From Paguma larvata (Eukaryota; Chordata; Mammalia; Carnivora; Viverridae): a stretch of DNA of 64,000 nt. The first letter of the stretch is position 1, and each line of letters opens with the position of its first letter. The notes beneath the pieces were generated by a model that did no database searches, was not told the origin of the DNA, and saw nothing but the letters and a program-made list of their open reading frames with translations. The DNA lies in contig CM057844.1 in assembly GCA_030068075.1 (NCBI GenBank), positions 5,766,001-5,830,000 on the forward strand. The letters are read 5' to 3'. The position numbers and the translations under genes were made by a program. Shown here one piece after another: positions 31,971-43,903 of this stretch.

Positions 31971-33524
31971 CTTAGAGCAAGTATTGAGGCTAAACCCACT
32001 TCCAATCTCCACGAGTTCTAGACTTCGACATTCCTTTTACACCAGTTCTCTTGTAAAATATCATCTGAATGGAGCTTTGGGGACTACAGAGCCCCCACCA
32101 ATGTACACTGTCCTGCTGGGAGTCAAAGGGACACAGTCACCTGTGTCCACAGAAAGGAAAAGCAAGGTAGGCTGATTAGTTCATTAGAGAACAGAGTGAT
32201 TATTATCAGTAGAAGTGGTTTGGGGACCTTCTGGCAAGGTTCAAGGCACCTCTTGGAACCCTTTTACCAGTTTGCTCCTGCAGTGTAGGTATGGGAACAT
32301 GTGAGTATCTCTGTAGATGGGTGTGTTCGGTTTACCTTTTGATGACAGGAAACTGCTAGCCCTAAACAGTTAGACCCTTTGTATGGGGACCCAGGAGCAT
32401 AACACATCTCCTTATGCAATGTTCTGTCCCAGAGGGAATGCGCTGGACTCTCTCCCCTGCCTGCACAATCCATGTGAGCCAACCATCTGCCAAACCCCAG
32501 CTGGAAATTATTCCCAGCCACCAAATGCCTTCCTAAGAGCAAAGGACTCAAAGCATATCTCTGTGACACTAAAGCAATGGGTTGACCTGGTTAATTTAGT
32601 GTAAAAAAAAAAAAAGAGGGATTGGATCCATCCTAGTCCAGCTGGTAGCTTATCTTCCTACAGATCCTCCACCTAGCTGTAAATCGATTTTCCTCCTTTG
32701 ATCAGCTGTGTAGGTATAAAGAGACCAGCGTCCAGGAGTAAATCACAAATGCCTTGTACTGAAAAAAATTCTCTGCCCAAAGTATTCTGTCCATACTGAA
32801 CCTATGATAATCCCACATGTACCCTGGCCAGAGTTGAAGGGGAAAGGCAGGGCTCCTCAGAGCAAGATGGCAGCCCCCATGCAGAGTGAGGAAGAGCCCA
32901 CTAGGCCTGTCCTCATCACAGTCCTTGGGCTGACCCTGAAACTGTGAACACACAGAAAACCTTTTGAGTTCTTAATTTTCAACATTACATGGATTCTTCT
33001 AAGAATGTGGCCAATGCATTCCAAGCCCAGCTCACCCTTGGAGGTTGAAGCCTTGTCAGCAACAAGAGTTGAGTAAAGTGATTTCCTGCCCTTAGGGAAA
33101 CCAAGGACCAGTGAAAGCCAAGCTCCAAGCAGGAAAATTCTCTTTGGCCAATCCTCCTGCCTTTTCCAAATGAAAAATATTTGACTAGAGCTTTGGAACT
33201 TATTCTTCCTCATTGACTTATGTAAAGTCTTAAGGAGTGGTACTTCTAAAATTCTAAATCTGGCTCCAAAGACTAAAGACAATCAACTTTGGTGGGGTTT
33301 CTGAGTAGTTTTTTCACATTTTCACCTCTTTCACTGCCACACGCACCCACTCACATTTTGCTATTTCACTAATTAGAGACCTAGGCTCTCAAAGACTGTA
33401 TTGATTCCTTGCTGAGGCCCCACTTCCACAGGGACATGACAGTAAGGGATTAGGGTTCTTTCCAGTTGCCTCTGGGTTCAACTTGAACACTTTCCAATTA
33501 CTGGAGACTATGGATGATTTGGGG
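31971..33524. other. Intronic sequence, nothing recognised
   Basis: About 1.55 kb of unique-looking intron without a SINE, LINE or LTR that I can identify. Open frames up to 141 codons on the minus strand (32857-33282) have no recognisable content. Confidence 0.4.
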
Positions 33525-33732
33525 CAGGAGTTGGCCAACTATGGGCTGAATCTGCCCCATCACCTGATTTTGTAGATGAAATGTTATTGGAGCTCAGCTC
33601 ATTAGCATATCATCTATGCATCTGCCTTCATGTAGCAGTGGCAGAGCTGAGAAGTTTGATAGAGACCATACGGTCCACAAGGCTTGAAATATTTCTCTGT
33701 TGGCCCTTCCCGGAAAGTTTGCTAACCCCTTG
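33525..33732 (+). mobile_element. hAT Charlie-type MITE, short form
   Basis: Ends caggagttggccaact and agtttgctaaccccttg are inverted repeats. The interior has 'gaccatacggtccacaagg' and 'gcttgaaatatttctctgt'. The same family occurs in a longer form at 50391. Confidence 0.8.
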
Positions 33733-33739
33733 GTTTAGG

Positions 33740-33837
33740 GCATGGGCTCCAGACCCAGTTCACCAAATTCCTTCTGAATCCTGCTTGGTCACCTACTTGA
33801 TGTATAATCATGGAAAAGTGACTTAACTTCCCCAGGT
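33740..33837 (+). mobile_element. MIR SINE fragment
   Basis: 'catgggctccagacccagtt', 'tgaatcctgcttggtcacct' and 'gtgacttaacttcccca' are the classic MIR core and tail blocks. Confidence 0.75.
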
Positions 33838-33878
33838 GAAGTCAGACGCTTAACCTACTGAGCTACCCAGGCACCCCT
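33838..33878 (-). mobile_element. Orphan SINE head, antisense (about 41 bp)
   Basis: Only the tRNA-derived head survives, from 'gaagtcagacgcttaacc' to 'tacccaggcacccct'. The GA body and T-rich tail are missing and the piece abuts the MIR. The flank that follows is unrelated TG-rich DNA. Confidence 0.85.
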
Positions 33879-33902
33879 ACACTGTACATCAGCTGGTGAT
33901 GC

Positions 33903-33978
33903 TGAGCACGTGTGTATCCTTGTGCGCATGTGTATGTGCATGTGTGTGGACGTGTGTGGGGTGCATGTGTGCATTAGA
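33903..33978. repeat. TG-rich imperfect repeat
   Basis: Alternating TG/CG/CA units with GTGTGTGGGG interruptions, directly after the orphan SINE head. Confidence 0.75.
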
Positions 33979-35299
33979 GACAGCGAGGCGGGGTGGCTAG
34001 GGGCAAGAGTGCATATAAAGCTGGATGTGGAGGCTGATGGGGTGGTTTTAAGCTGATCTTTTTAAGCAACAATGTGAGAGAGCAGCAAAATGTTTTTTTT
34101 AATTGAGGCATAATTTGCATACAGTGAAGGCACAAATCTCAAGTGTACTATTGGATATGTTTTGACAAATGCACATACCCATGTACGAGACATCTCAACA
34201 AGATATAAAACATTTCCATCACCCCAGTGAGTTTCCTTGAGGGCAGCAAGTTTAACTCAACTCTCTCAAAAGGAGTTTTTTGGGGTGTGCTAAGCTGGAT
34301 AATAGCACAGACCCTCCTCATCTCTGGACCACCTTTGCACAAGACTGGGCTCCAGCTGTGCAGAATGTTGCTCTGAACAAGGGTTTCTGGTGCTCTTTGA
34401 GTCACAGATGCAGGGCCCTTTAAGTGCAAATGCAGAAAATCTCCATGGCAATACCTACCAGAGGCACAACTGCCCAACATTTAACACTGTTTTTATTTCG
34501 TGCCTTCGGAAATACACAAATTCATTCTCTAATTCCCTCCTGTAATTGTTGCAGAGGAAACAGCAGGCTGGCTGGTTCCAAAGAAAACAGGAATTTAGCC
34601 CATGACATATGTGCAATTTTTTCATACGGATGCACACACAGAGACCCATTCAGACCTAGTTTTAAGCATGCACGCGGTTCATAAAACAGTTCCCTAAATC
34701 CTACACAGTCTGGGGATCCAACATCCCCGGCCCCAAAGATTCTGACTTCCCCATGTTACAGTTTAAAATCTCTCTACAGTTTGAGGTCAGCTCCACACAA
34801 CCGGCAAATTCTTTGAGGAAAACTAAGAAGCCCCTGGATTTTTGCTAATTTATTTATAACCTGGAACACATGTTACATGTCACTTTGCATTTTCAAATTT
34901 GGGTAATTTGAACATTTGTGTGGGTGTAGGCTCCAAATGGAAGTGTCTAGCCTTGGCTTGATGTTGTAAGCTATCACTGGGTGGGAATCTCTTTCCCTGA
35001 AACAATTAAATGAGCTAAAAAAGTGAATAAGCTTGCAGGAAAAAAAGGCACTTCAATAGCTGAGTCCTGTCCTTCCCAGGGTGTTCTCACCAACACAGGG
35101 TTGCACAGAATTCTAGTGGCAACTCCAGAGCAAGTAGGGTGGGTTTTGTTCTCCCTGTATAAAGGAGAGGCAGCTGACGCTCTGGGAAGTTCAGCATGTG
35201 GCCAAGGTCAGATCCTGCTCACCAACTCCAGTTTTCCCCACACATCCAAGCATTTCTGTAACCCCCATGGGTATCCTACAATTTAACCCAGTTCTGACA
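33979..35299. other. Intronic sequence with a small old L1 fragment (34095-34230)
   Basis: 'ttgaggcataatttgcatac' and 'acatttccatcacccc' match a common old L1-related repeat. The remainder is unique-looking. Confidence 0.4.
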
Positions 35300-35439
35300 C
35301 TATTCGCCTAGCGACTCCAACAGATGGCACAGGTAAAGGGCTTAGTTCTACAAGACTCTCCTTCCCCCACCCCAGATGCCAGTCATAAGTCCAGGTGTCA
35401 CCTGTGCTTCTGATTGACCAGCTATAGATTGGAGATTCC

Positions 35440-35880
35440 AAGGACACATTGCTTGGGTTTGATTAGTTTGTTGGAGTGGCTCACAGAACTCAGGAACACA
35501 TTTTATTGACTACGTAACCAGTGTGTTTTAAAAGGATAGCACTCAGGAGCAGTAAGCTGGAAAAGATGAACAGGGCAAGGTCTGGTGAAAGGGAGCAGAG
35601 TTGTCTCCGAGCACACCACTCTCTGCCAATCTCCATGTGTTCACTAATCCAGAAGCTCCCTGAATCCCCTCCTTCTGGGTTTTTATAGAGGCGACTGCAG
35701 AGGCAATTGATTAAATCATTGGCTATTGGCAGCTGATTCAACCTCCAGCCTGTCTCCTCTCCCTGGAGGTCAGAAGTGGGACTGAAAATGTCAACCCTTT
35801 AATCACATGGTTGGTTCTTTTGGAAACTAGCTCTCATCCTTGTGTGGGGTTAGAAAGTCACCTCATTAAGGTAACAGAAG
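35440..35880 (-). mobile_element. LTR, ERVL-like, antisense
   Basis: On the minus strand a TATA-type box (tataaaaaccc near 35680-35690) is followed about 180 bp later by AATAAA (plus TTTATT at about 35500-35505), the layout of a U3-R LTR. The plus-strand blocks 'gtttgttggagtggctcaca', 'gattaaatcattggctattg' and 'tcacatggttggttct' match a widespread LTR of this class. No internal viral genes. Confidence 0.65.
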
Positions 35881-37540
35881 ACACCTTATAGTTTATAAAA
35901 TATACTATATTTTGGAATATAGTTTGGAAAATTCCAGAAGTTTTAGGAGCTCTGTGCTAGAAACAGGGATGATGATCAAACATCTATTTCTTACTATAAA
36001 TCACAATATCACACAAGGCCAGGGAGCTGCTAAGGGATCAAGTAAACACTGACCATTGGAATTCTGACAGTAAATTCTAGACTCTTTCTTGCACCCAGCA
36101 GGGCACAGGGAAAAAGTCAGAGTTCTCTTCACCACTAAGAACCCTCAAATGTGGCACCTTGGCCTTTCTTGTCTATCATTTCTGAAACTGTCCCAAATGA
36201 ACCAGAACAGACACCAGTGTGGCAGATGCCATTGGAACCTCATCCCAGTGCCCCTTCTTACCATTTCAGTGGGATCAGCTGCCTCCCTACAACCAGGACC
36301 ACTGTCTGTGCCTGAAGGCTTTCCCCCAAAACTATGGAGGTGCCAAACTTCCCTGCATCAATGACTCTTGAGGTGGGTGCATGAACATGAAGCCTCCTAC
36401 CCCTCAGATGGGTGAATTCTGAGATGGGAGTGTACATCATTTGCCAGAGTCCCTACCCCCAGGGACTCAGCTCCAGTTACCATAACTGCCGTTGGCTGCC
36501 TTCCTTGCCCATCTCCCCCTCTCCCATTCCCCTCCTGAAATTTCCCACTCCTCCCCAATACTCTCCTCACTTCCAATGAATCCTGGTTTCAGGACTTAAT
36601 GGTTTCTTGGTGGAGGGCTGGGGGTGGGTGGATCTAAACTTGGATAGTGAAATGAATTGGCTTCAGGCCTTGGCAACTCAGGTAAGCCCATCCACAGGAG
36701 ATCTGAAAGGCCCTTCCCTTCCCCCAAATATGACCTCATTTTCTTGACACAGTGCCTGAAATGTAACACAAGATTTACCTTAAAAGCACTGGATAGCGTC
36801 ACTATAGTTCTCAGTAGCTCTGTCAGGACAACCTCAAGAAGAATCATTCATTAAGATGTTAGCCAACTGTCCCTAAGTTCCCTACCCAGATGCTGTGGGA
36901 ATAGTTTGTAGACTGGCCCTTTTAGGGGCATTCTGGTAACTTGCTGCTCTCCGTGGTGTCATACTCCCATTCTGGCTGTTTGTAAGCCGCCAACATGGCC
37001 TCAAGGCAGGGTTAGGAAGAGACATGTAGTCTCTTCTTCTGAGCCTGTCCTGAGGAGTTGGGGTAGGGATTTTCAGAACAGTTTTCGATTAGCAATAATT
37101 GCACCTTGGATAAACCTCATTGGCTACAATAACGGCCACTGTGCAAAGCTGGGATTTTCAGAGCAAAGGAATGCTGGTCCCGGCAGCTGGAACAGTGTCC
37201 AAGCATTGGGAACCTGATTTGGGAATGCTTGCTACAGAAGATGTGAAAGGCACTAAGAACAGACTACCTAATTGATTCATTCAATGCAGGCCCTCTTCTG
37301 GGTGTTGGGGAGCATTAGTTGAGAGAGATTCAGTTCCTGGACATCGGAGATGACAGTCCCATGTGATTATGGAGGGAGTAAATTTGGCTAGAGTAGGCTT
37401 CTTGGAGGAAGAGATGGTAGGCTGAGGGTTGGTCTTAGAAGAAAAGCTTTGGGGAAAGCCTTGATGTACTTGGCCACTCCAATTTTGAAACATTCTTATG
37501 GCTCCACAGCCCCCCTTTCTGGCTGACTGCCCCTCAGTCT
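35881..37540. other. Intronic sequence, mostly unrecognised
   Basis: About 1.65 kb of unique-looking DNA. A weak L2/MIR-like segment lies around 37260-37420 ('ggccctcttctgggtgttgg'). No coding signal. Confidence 0.35.
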
Positions 37541-38150
37541 TCATGAGATGCTTTTATTTTTCCTCTATCCAACATCAGGGTGTGGTTCTGGGCTCCCTTC
37601 TCTATCCACATGTACCTCTTTTGTGAGATGTATGCTTTGAAAACCATTTGATGCTACCGACTCCCAGATTTATGCCTGCAGCTGAGACCTCACCTGTGAA
37701 CTTCAGGCACATTTATTCTGCTGCCTACCTAACAGCTCCATGCATACCAAACTGAATCTTTCCTAAATATAAGCCTTGATATTTCCTCCTAAATATGTTC
37801 CCCACCGTCCTGGCAGTCTTACACGTCTCCATGAACGGCACCAGACGTTACCTTCACTTTTTCTCTCTCATCCCCTCCATGTGTCCATCAGAAAACCTTA
37901 TTAATTCTTCTGAAAACTCTCTTCTTCTCCCTCTCTACACTCACACCACCTTAGCCCCCGTAACCAGCATCTTGTCACCAGCTCCCAGACTTGTTTCCAG
38001 ACAGTAATTTATTTCCAAACATAAAGTGAATAATGCCTTTACTTTGCTTGAATTCTCAGTGGTAGTCAAAAACAATCCAAACTTTTCACAATGGCTAATA
38101 AAGTCTTCAGATGGCCCCCTTTCTTCTCCCAACTCACCTCCCCATTAATA
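37541..38150 (+). mobile_element. L2 LINE fragment
   Basis: L2 3' ORF style: 'gcatacc...actgaat', 'gttccccaccgtcctggcag', 'ccgtaaccagcatcttgtca', 'aaccttattaattcttct', 'acaatggctaataaagtctt'. Followed by an LTR and then a second L2 fragment. Confidence 0.6.
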
Positions 38151-38189
38151 GATGATTAGGAGCTGATGAGAAATGAATCACCAGATCTT

Positions 38190-38690
38190 GCTGATTCTTA
38201 TTCTGCAGTTTCTTCTGGCACCTTCTATTCTCTTGCTTCACTGCTACAACTGAGGCAGGGTGGATCGCTGGCCTCAATTTCCTTCCCTTGTACTAGAATT
38301 CTGTGTCCACCCTTTTCCACAGCCTTATGATGGGCAGAGGCATTTCTCTGCTCTTAGATTTGGGTTTGGCCATGTGATATACTTTAGCCAATGGGATATA
38401 AGTGAATCTAACACAAACACAGGTTTGAAATATACTTCCATTATTGAGATGACCTCTTTTGCCTTTCATCCTGCGAAGACTGTGTCTCAAGAAGTCAGTG
38501 GTCCACAGAGGATGAGAGACACAGGGAACAGCCCTGTCTGAAGCTTGGAGCCAAACCTAGATCAGCCAAACATCTGTCACCTTGCAGACGCATGAATGGG
38601 AAATATATGATACTGTATGTTTGCTGCTGAATTTGGGAATGGTTTGTTACATAGCATCATGGTAGTGAGAGCTAACTGATATAACTATCC
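38190..38690 (+). mobile_element. MaLR/ERVL-type LTR between two L2 pieces
   Basis: 'gatttgggtttggccatgtg', 'ttagccaatgggatataagt', 'agaggatgagagacac', 'cctagatcagccaaacatct' and a 3' end with 'ggaatggtttgttacatagc' then 'gagctaactgatata'. The family is common in mammals; the exact name is not assigned. Confidence 0.6.
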
Positions 38691-39345
38691 TAATCCAGGT
38701 CACTCTATTTTCTTTCTCCTGCAAATGTCTCATAACTGGTCTTACTTGGCTCCAATGCTTTCTCAATACAGTACTCAGAATCTTCTTTCTAAAATGCATA
38801 TGCAATCACATCACTCCCTCCCTCAAACCCTTCATTTTCCCACTGCAGAGGCTGTAGCTCACTGTGTCTTTTAGCACGTGACTCCTGTCTCCAGTTTCAT
38901 CCTGGCCATTCATCCCTCCACTTTGCCACTTCCTGCCCCCACCCTCTACCCCCAGCCTAGGCCCTACCCTCAGGTCCTTCGGTGTGTGAAGCTTTTTAGA
39001 TCTTGGTCTTCTACAAGCTACTCCTGCTGGATAAAGAATTCTCTCACATTCTTTACCTGCTTGGCTCCAGATAATCTCAGATTTTCAGAATAAGCATCAC
39101 TTCCTTACAAGCATTGGTCCCCAATCCCTGCTACATACCTCACAACATCACACTTGGGGCACACATCACACTTTGTTTTGGAATTACTTATAGAACTGTC
39201 TCCTTCCAGAGGCTTCAGTTCCAGGGGCACAGGACAGTGTTTGACCTGCTCACTAAGGTAACCCAATGGTGGTTACCAGCTTGGCACACAGTAAGTGTTC
39301 AGTTAATGTTTGATCAGAAAAAAAGAATGAGCTGGGTAGAAAGTG
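38691..39345 (+). mobile_element. L2 LINE, 3' end
   Basis: 'gcaatcacatcactccctcc', 'ccttcattttcccactgcag' and the terminal 'ttggcacacagtaagtgttc' / 'agttaatgttt' are the L2 3' blocks. Confidence 0.7.
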
Positions 39346-39368
39346 TGGGATAAGAATGTTTCTGATCA

Positions 39369-39580
39369 CCAGAGTGACTGGATGGCTTAGTTGGTTGAGC
39401 ATCTGACTCTTGGTTTCTACTCAAGGTCATGATCTCACGGTTGTGGGATTGAGCCCTGAATTGGGCGGGCTCCATGCTGAGTGTGGAGCCTGCTTGACAC
39501 ACACACTCTCTCTCTCTCTGCCTCTCTTCCACTGACTCTTTCTCTCAAAATAAATGAACTTTAAAAAATGTATTAAAGAA
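39369..39580 (+). mobile_element. Felid tRNA-Lys SINE, diverged
   Basis: Head 'gtgactggatggcttagttg', body with a CA/CT tract, tail aataaatgaactttaaaaaa. Target duplication around gtttctgatca at about 39358-39368 and 39587-39597. Confidence 0.9.
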
Positions 39581-39597
39581 AGGAAAGTTTCTGATCA

Positions 39598-40580
39598 TGT
39601 CTTCTTTTTCCCTCTGTAGATTCTGGAGTTGGGTGGACTCCTGCTTGGAAAAAAAAAATTGACTCTCCCCCTATTATTTTGTGGATTCATTTTACATTTT
39701 TAAGCCTTAGCTCAAAGATCTGAGTTTTGTCCTGGCTTCCTGGGGCCTGCCTGGTGACTTTCTTAATTCTGTTAGAGCATGTGGAACAGACATTTATTGC
39801 CAAAACGGGACAAGAGGTGCTCATTTTCCAAACTTTGACTTTTAGAAATATTTATTTCAGGCGCTTAGGTAGCTAGCTGGCTTCTAAGCAAACCACAAGT
39901 GCTAGGAAATGTCAAAATCTGTAAAACTGCCTTCATTTCACACTATCAAATGCCTGAAACTAATACTATGCACAAAACAGCTGTCTTGATGGTAATTATC
40001 CAATAATTATGACTTGGAAACCCCAGCTACTCGAGATGGAAAAATCGCTTCAGAATGGTCAGCAGGTCCATCGTGAGGGCAGGAGAGGCCATTAAACCCA
40101 CCCAGGGTTCTTGGTTCTGATGTGAGAGATGCAGGGAGAGGTCATGGGGTTACTGCTATGCTAAATGAAAGGAGGCCCCTGAATATCCTTCCAGAAATGA
40201 ATCCTCTCTCTCCGGAAAAACTAGAGTTGGAGAAGAGGGAAGATAAAATGCTCATGGAAAACCCTTAAGTTTGTGCTTATTTCATGAGCCTGGAACTATT
40301 TTTCTAAGTGAGTTATGTATTGTGGCATGAGGTTATAAAGAGCTCCCCAAAAGGGCACTGGGGACTGGGTAGGAGAGCCTGATGAAAGCCAGGTGGGGAC
40401 CCAGGGACTGAATAAATGGGGGGTAATCCTCATGGAAGGATCCAGAATGTTTCCTCCAACCTTTAGTTGGAAAACCACTGTAGACATATAATGAACCATA
40501 GCCTAGGGAAGCAAGGATTTTAGCTGCCACAATGCCTGTGGGACTTATAGAATAGGAATCTAGGAATGAGGAATCGTCTT
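39598..40580. other. Intronic sequence, nothing recognised
   Basis: Unique-looking sequence, AT-rich in the first third. No repeat or coding signal identified. Confidence 0.4.
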
Positions 40581-40603
40581 TTTCCTTCAGGTCCTTCCTT
40601 CCT

Positions 40604-40869
40604 CCCTCCCTCCCTCCCTCCGTCCCTCTTTCCCTTCCCTCCCCTCCCCTCCCCTTCCCTTCCCTCCCCTTCCCTCCTTTCTTATTTTGAGAGAGATAGA
40701 GCTCAAGAGGGGAAGGAGGAGAGAGAGAGGGAGAGACGGTCCCAAGCAGGCTCTGAGAGGTCAGTGGACAGAGCCCAATGCAGGTCTCAAACCCACAAAA
40801 CCACGAGATCATGACCTGAGCCCAAATCAAGAGCTGGACACTTAACCAACTGAACCACCCAGGCACCTC
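40604..40869 (-). mobile_element. SINE, antisense, with expanded pyrimidine tail
   Basis: The SINE complement ends 'aactgaaccacccaggcacc'. Its tail side has grown into a CCCT/CCCTT tract (about 40604-40681). The flanks caggtccttccttcct (40588) and caggtccttctttctt (40870) form the target duplication. A 177-codon minus-strand frame crosses it and is not a gene. Confidence 0.9.
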
Positions 40870-41227
40870 CAGGTCCTTCTTTCTTTACAGTAAGTAAAGC
40901 TACAGAGCTCACTTTAGCCTTACAAGCAGACCGTATCCTCTCTTCTAGCAAAGATTCAAACTCAGAGATGGTCAAACTCAGGGATCTGGTCTAAAATCCT
41001 ACCCCAGCCATGTCCCTCACACTCCTGTGCCCTCATTTGTGCATGCTGGCACTGTGGCACCATTTGCTTTGGGCAATATTCTCCTCCCTCCTGATTTGAT
41101 CTCCGGTGTTTTGGGGAGAGAAAAAAGTCTCACTGTCCTCTCTCTGCCTATTTTTGGCTGTGACAACCTCTCTGAACCTTGGTGGCTTGACCTGCAGAAG
41201 AGGACTTAGGACAGCAGTGCACTGAGA

Positions 41228-41645
41228 ATGAAACCCATGACCCCTGTCAACCTGACCCCTGCATTTCTATTGCCTGGATCCCCTTCTATTATCAGATACA
41301 GCATGCTTCAGTGCCTTGGCACTTGCAGTCGCCTCTTTCTAGAATGCTCCCCCTGCCCTTCAGACACGCAACTCTTTTTTATCATTCACTCCTCAGCACA
41401 GAACTCACCTCTCTATCCAACAATCCAGAGCGATACATGCTGCCCATTCTATCACATCATTGTCTTCATAAGGCTTTTTTTCTCTCAAGTTAGCACACTC
41501 ACTCATGCATTGTCTCTCTCCCCCGACCCTGGTGCACGTTCTAAGGGGGAGGGTCTATTCTACCTTGTTCGTTCTGTATTTCCAGCACTTCGGCAAGTTC
41601 TTGGCACATAGCAGCTGCGCAATAAATGCTGGTTGTAGAAATCCT
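41228..41645 (+). mobile_element. L2 LINE, 3' end
   Basis: 'cttggcacttgcagtcgcct', 'ttctagaatgctccccctgc' and the terminal 'ggcacatagcagctgcgcaa' / 'taaatgctggttg' are the L2 end. Confidence 0.8.
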
Positions 41646-41689
41646 TGTCTTATTTAGCTACAGTCAGGATTAGATGAAGCTATGCGGGC

Positions 41690-41738
41690 ATGGTGTCCCT
41701 AGAGTGCCTGACACATGGTAGGTATTCAATGAATGTTA
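41690..41738 (+). mobile_element. MIR or L2 3' fragment
   Basis: 'gtgcctgacacatggtaggt' / 'attcaatgaatgtt' resembles the shared MIR/L2 3' end; too short to separate. Confidence 0.6.
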
Positions 41739-41848
41739 AGATGTTCTTATTGCTGTTTTCTTCCCACCCCTGTCTCATCTCAGGTCAGCCTTTTCCTTTT
41801 TTTTCTGTTATGCTCACATGTCTTTCACCCCAGGTGGTAAAGTTAGGA

Positions 41849-41915
41849 TCATTTATCCATCCATCCAACTACCCATCCATCTATCCATGTATCATCCATG
41901 CATCCATCCATCTGA
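41849..41915. repeat. (ATCC)n microsatellite
   Basis: Imperfect ATCC/ATCT/TATCC units over about 65 bp. Confidence 0.9.
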
Positions 41916-43137
41916 CAAAACCTTGTTTAGCAAGTTCTAAGTACTAGTCACTACCAGGCATGGAGGCAACAACAAATGCGTAAGATGGGTTACAGTTCCT
42001 GCTCTCAGGGAGAACACATGTCTGGGGAAGACTCAGACAAAAGGGAAAAAGTAAGATATGATGGGAACTGCTCAAAAATACAGGAATGACACCTGACCCC
42101 AGCTTAGGAGATCACAGTAAACATCCAAACCAACACCTGAAAGATGAGCTGGAGAAAGACAAGAGAAGCGTCTCGTAATGGCCCCTTTACCCCTTCTGTG
42201 AGGTGCTCTGGTTCTAGATGGCTATGTTCTGGGACCCCTGGCTTCTAGGAAAACCAAAACACACAGTTTGGTTGGGCAAAATTCTGGGCCACTGCTTTGG
42301 TTTACCATTCCTAGGCAAAGACGTACACGTGAAGTCTCCCAGAAAACTGAAGTCCACCTCTCTATAGGCCGGCAGCCATTTTTGATAAAAATATTTCATA
42401 ACTTTTTCTTGATGACTCAGAATCACCACCATGAATATAAATTTTTTACCTGAGGTGAAATATGGCAGAGCTCTCAGGAGCTATTGCTGTATGAGGAGTT
42501 TCTTGCACCTACCATTGAGGAAATAAAATTTATTCTCTATTTAAACAAGTAAAATGTCCCACTGTGTGCATGACAGCAAAGGGCGCAGTGTGAACTGCAA
42601 ACACGAAGTGGACATGGTGCTACACTAAGGCTCTAGTAACAGGCAGATGCTGTGGGTATATAACCATCAGACAAGGTAGGAAACAGAATGGATCAATGGG
42701 GACATGGAGAAGAGATTATTACACAATTTGCAGTGTGGGACTGTATCTGGGCAGCACTTGGAAGAGCTAGAGACCTAGGCATGTGGTCAAGACTTGGGGT
42801 ATTGTTTTGCTTCTGGGATTTCCTCCTTGTTGGATGCCCTCTCAACCAAAGACATCAAACTATGTCTGAGTGAAATACAAAAAATTAGCATTTTAAAGAA
42901 TGCTGCTAGGCTCTGAGGATGGTTTTGTTACTCTCTCCCTCTTTAATTAAGCTCACCTAGCTATCCTTCCCTGCTTCTTGACCATTTACCTTTTAGTTCT
43001 GACATAAGTAGGCCCCAAAATTTTCCTGGTAAGATTTTACTACTTATAAAATACAGGATTCTAGACTGCATGGCCTTAATTAAATATAATCACTGGCTTC
43101 CTAACTGCCCCTAAGTTGTGAATATTACTGAAAAATA
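41916..43137. other. Intronic sequence; weak L2-like part at 41930-42070
   Basis: 'ctaccaggcatggaggcaac' and 'agttcctgctctcaggg' suggest an old antisense L2 piece. The remainder to 43137 is unique-looking with no gene. Confidence 0.4.
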
Positions 43138-43895
43138 AGTAGACATCTTTCCAAAGACATACAGATGGCCAACAGACGCATGAAAAGACGTTCAACATCA
43201 CCCATTATCAGGTAAATGCAAATCAAAACCATAATGAGATATCACCTCACATCTCTCAGAATGGCTAAAATCAACAAAACAAGAAATGACAAGTGTAGGC
43301 AGGGAGGTGGAGGAAAAGGTATCCTTGTGCACGGTTGGTGTGAATGTAAGTTGTTATGGCCACTGTGAAAAACGGTATGGAAGTTCCTCAAAAAAATAAA
43401 AATAAAAACAGAAATAACATACTATCCAGTAATTCCACTATTGGATATTTATACAGAGAAAACAAGAACACTAATTTAAAAAGATATATGCATCCTTATG
43501 TTTAATGCAGTGTTATTTATAATAGCCAAGACATGGAAGTAACCTAAGTGTCCATCAATAGATGAATCAATAAGGATGATGTAGTGTGTATATGTGTGTA
43601 CATATTCTCTGACATATATTCTCATACATATATCCATATGTACGTATATATGGATACATATATGGATATCCATACATATATATATATATGGACTGAGTAG
43701 GCCACGGAAATAAATGGCAGAGCATAAGAAATACAGTCAATGATACTGTAATAGCAATGTAATGGGACAGATGGTAGCTACACTTGTGGTGAACAAGGCA
43801 TTATATATACACTTGTCAAATCATTAAGTAGTATGCCTGAAACTAAGGTAATATTGTGTGTCAACTATACTCAAATTCAAAAAAAAACACAAAAA
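43138..43895 (+). mobile_element. L1 LINE, 5'-truncated (end of ORF2 and 3' UTR)
   Basis: The end of ORF2 is clear in order: 'gacatacagatggccaacag', 'aatgcaaatcaaaaccataa', 'gtatggaagttcctcaaaaa', 'caatagatgaatcaataagg'. A TA/CA-rich tract follows (43570-43690), then the carnivore L1 3' UTR ('ggtagctacacttgtggtga', 'gtcaactatactcaaattc') and an A-rich tail. The reading frame is broken by stops and is not active. Confidence 0.92.
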
Positions 43896-43903
43896 AACAA
43901 AAG

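Noticed and set aside
35023..35286. 87-codon open frame in the long intron
   Set aside because: No recognisable domain, no splice context and no codon bias; consistent with chance.
40333..40866. 177-codon open frame on the minus strand
   Set aside because: It runs through an antisense SINE and its CCCT tract; the translated text is SINE-derived and low-complexity.
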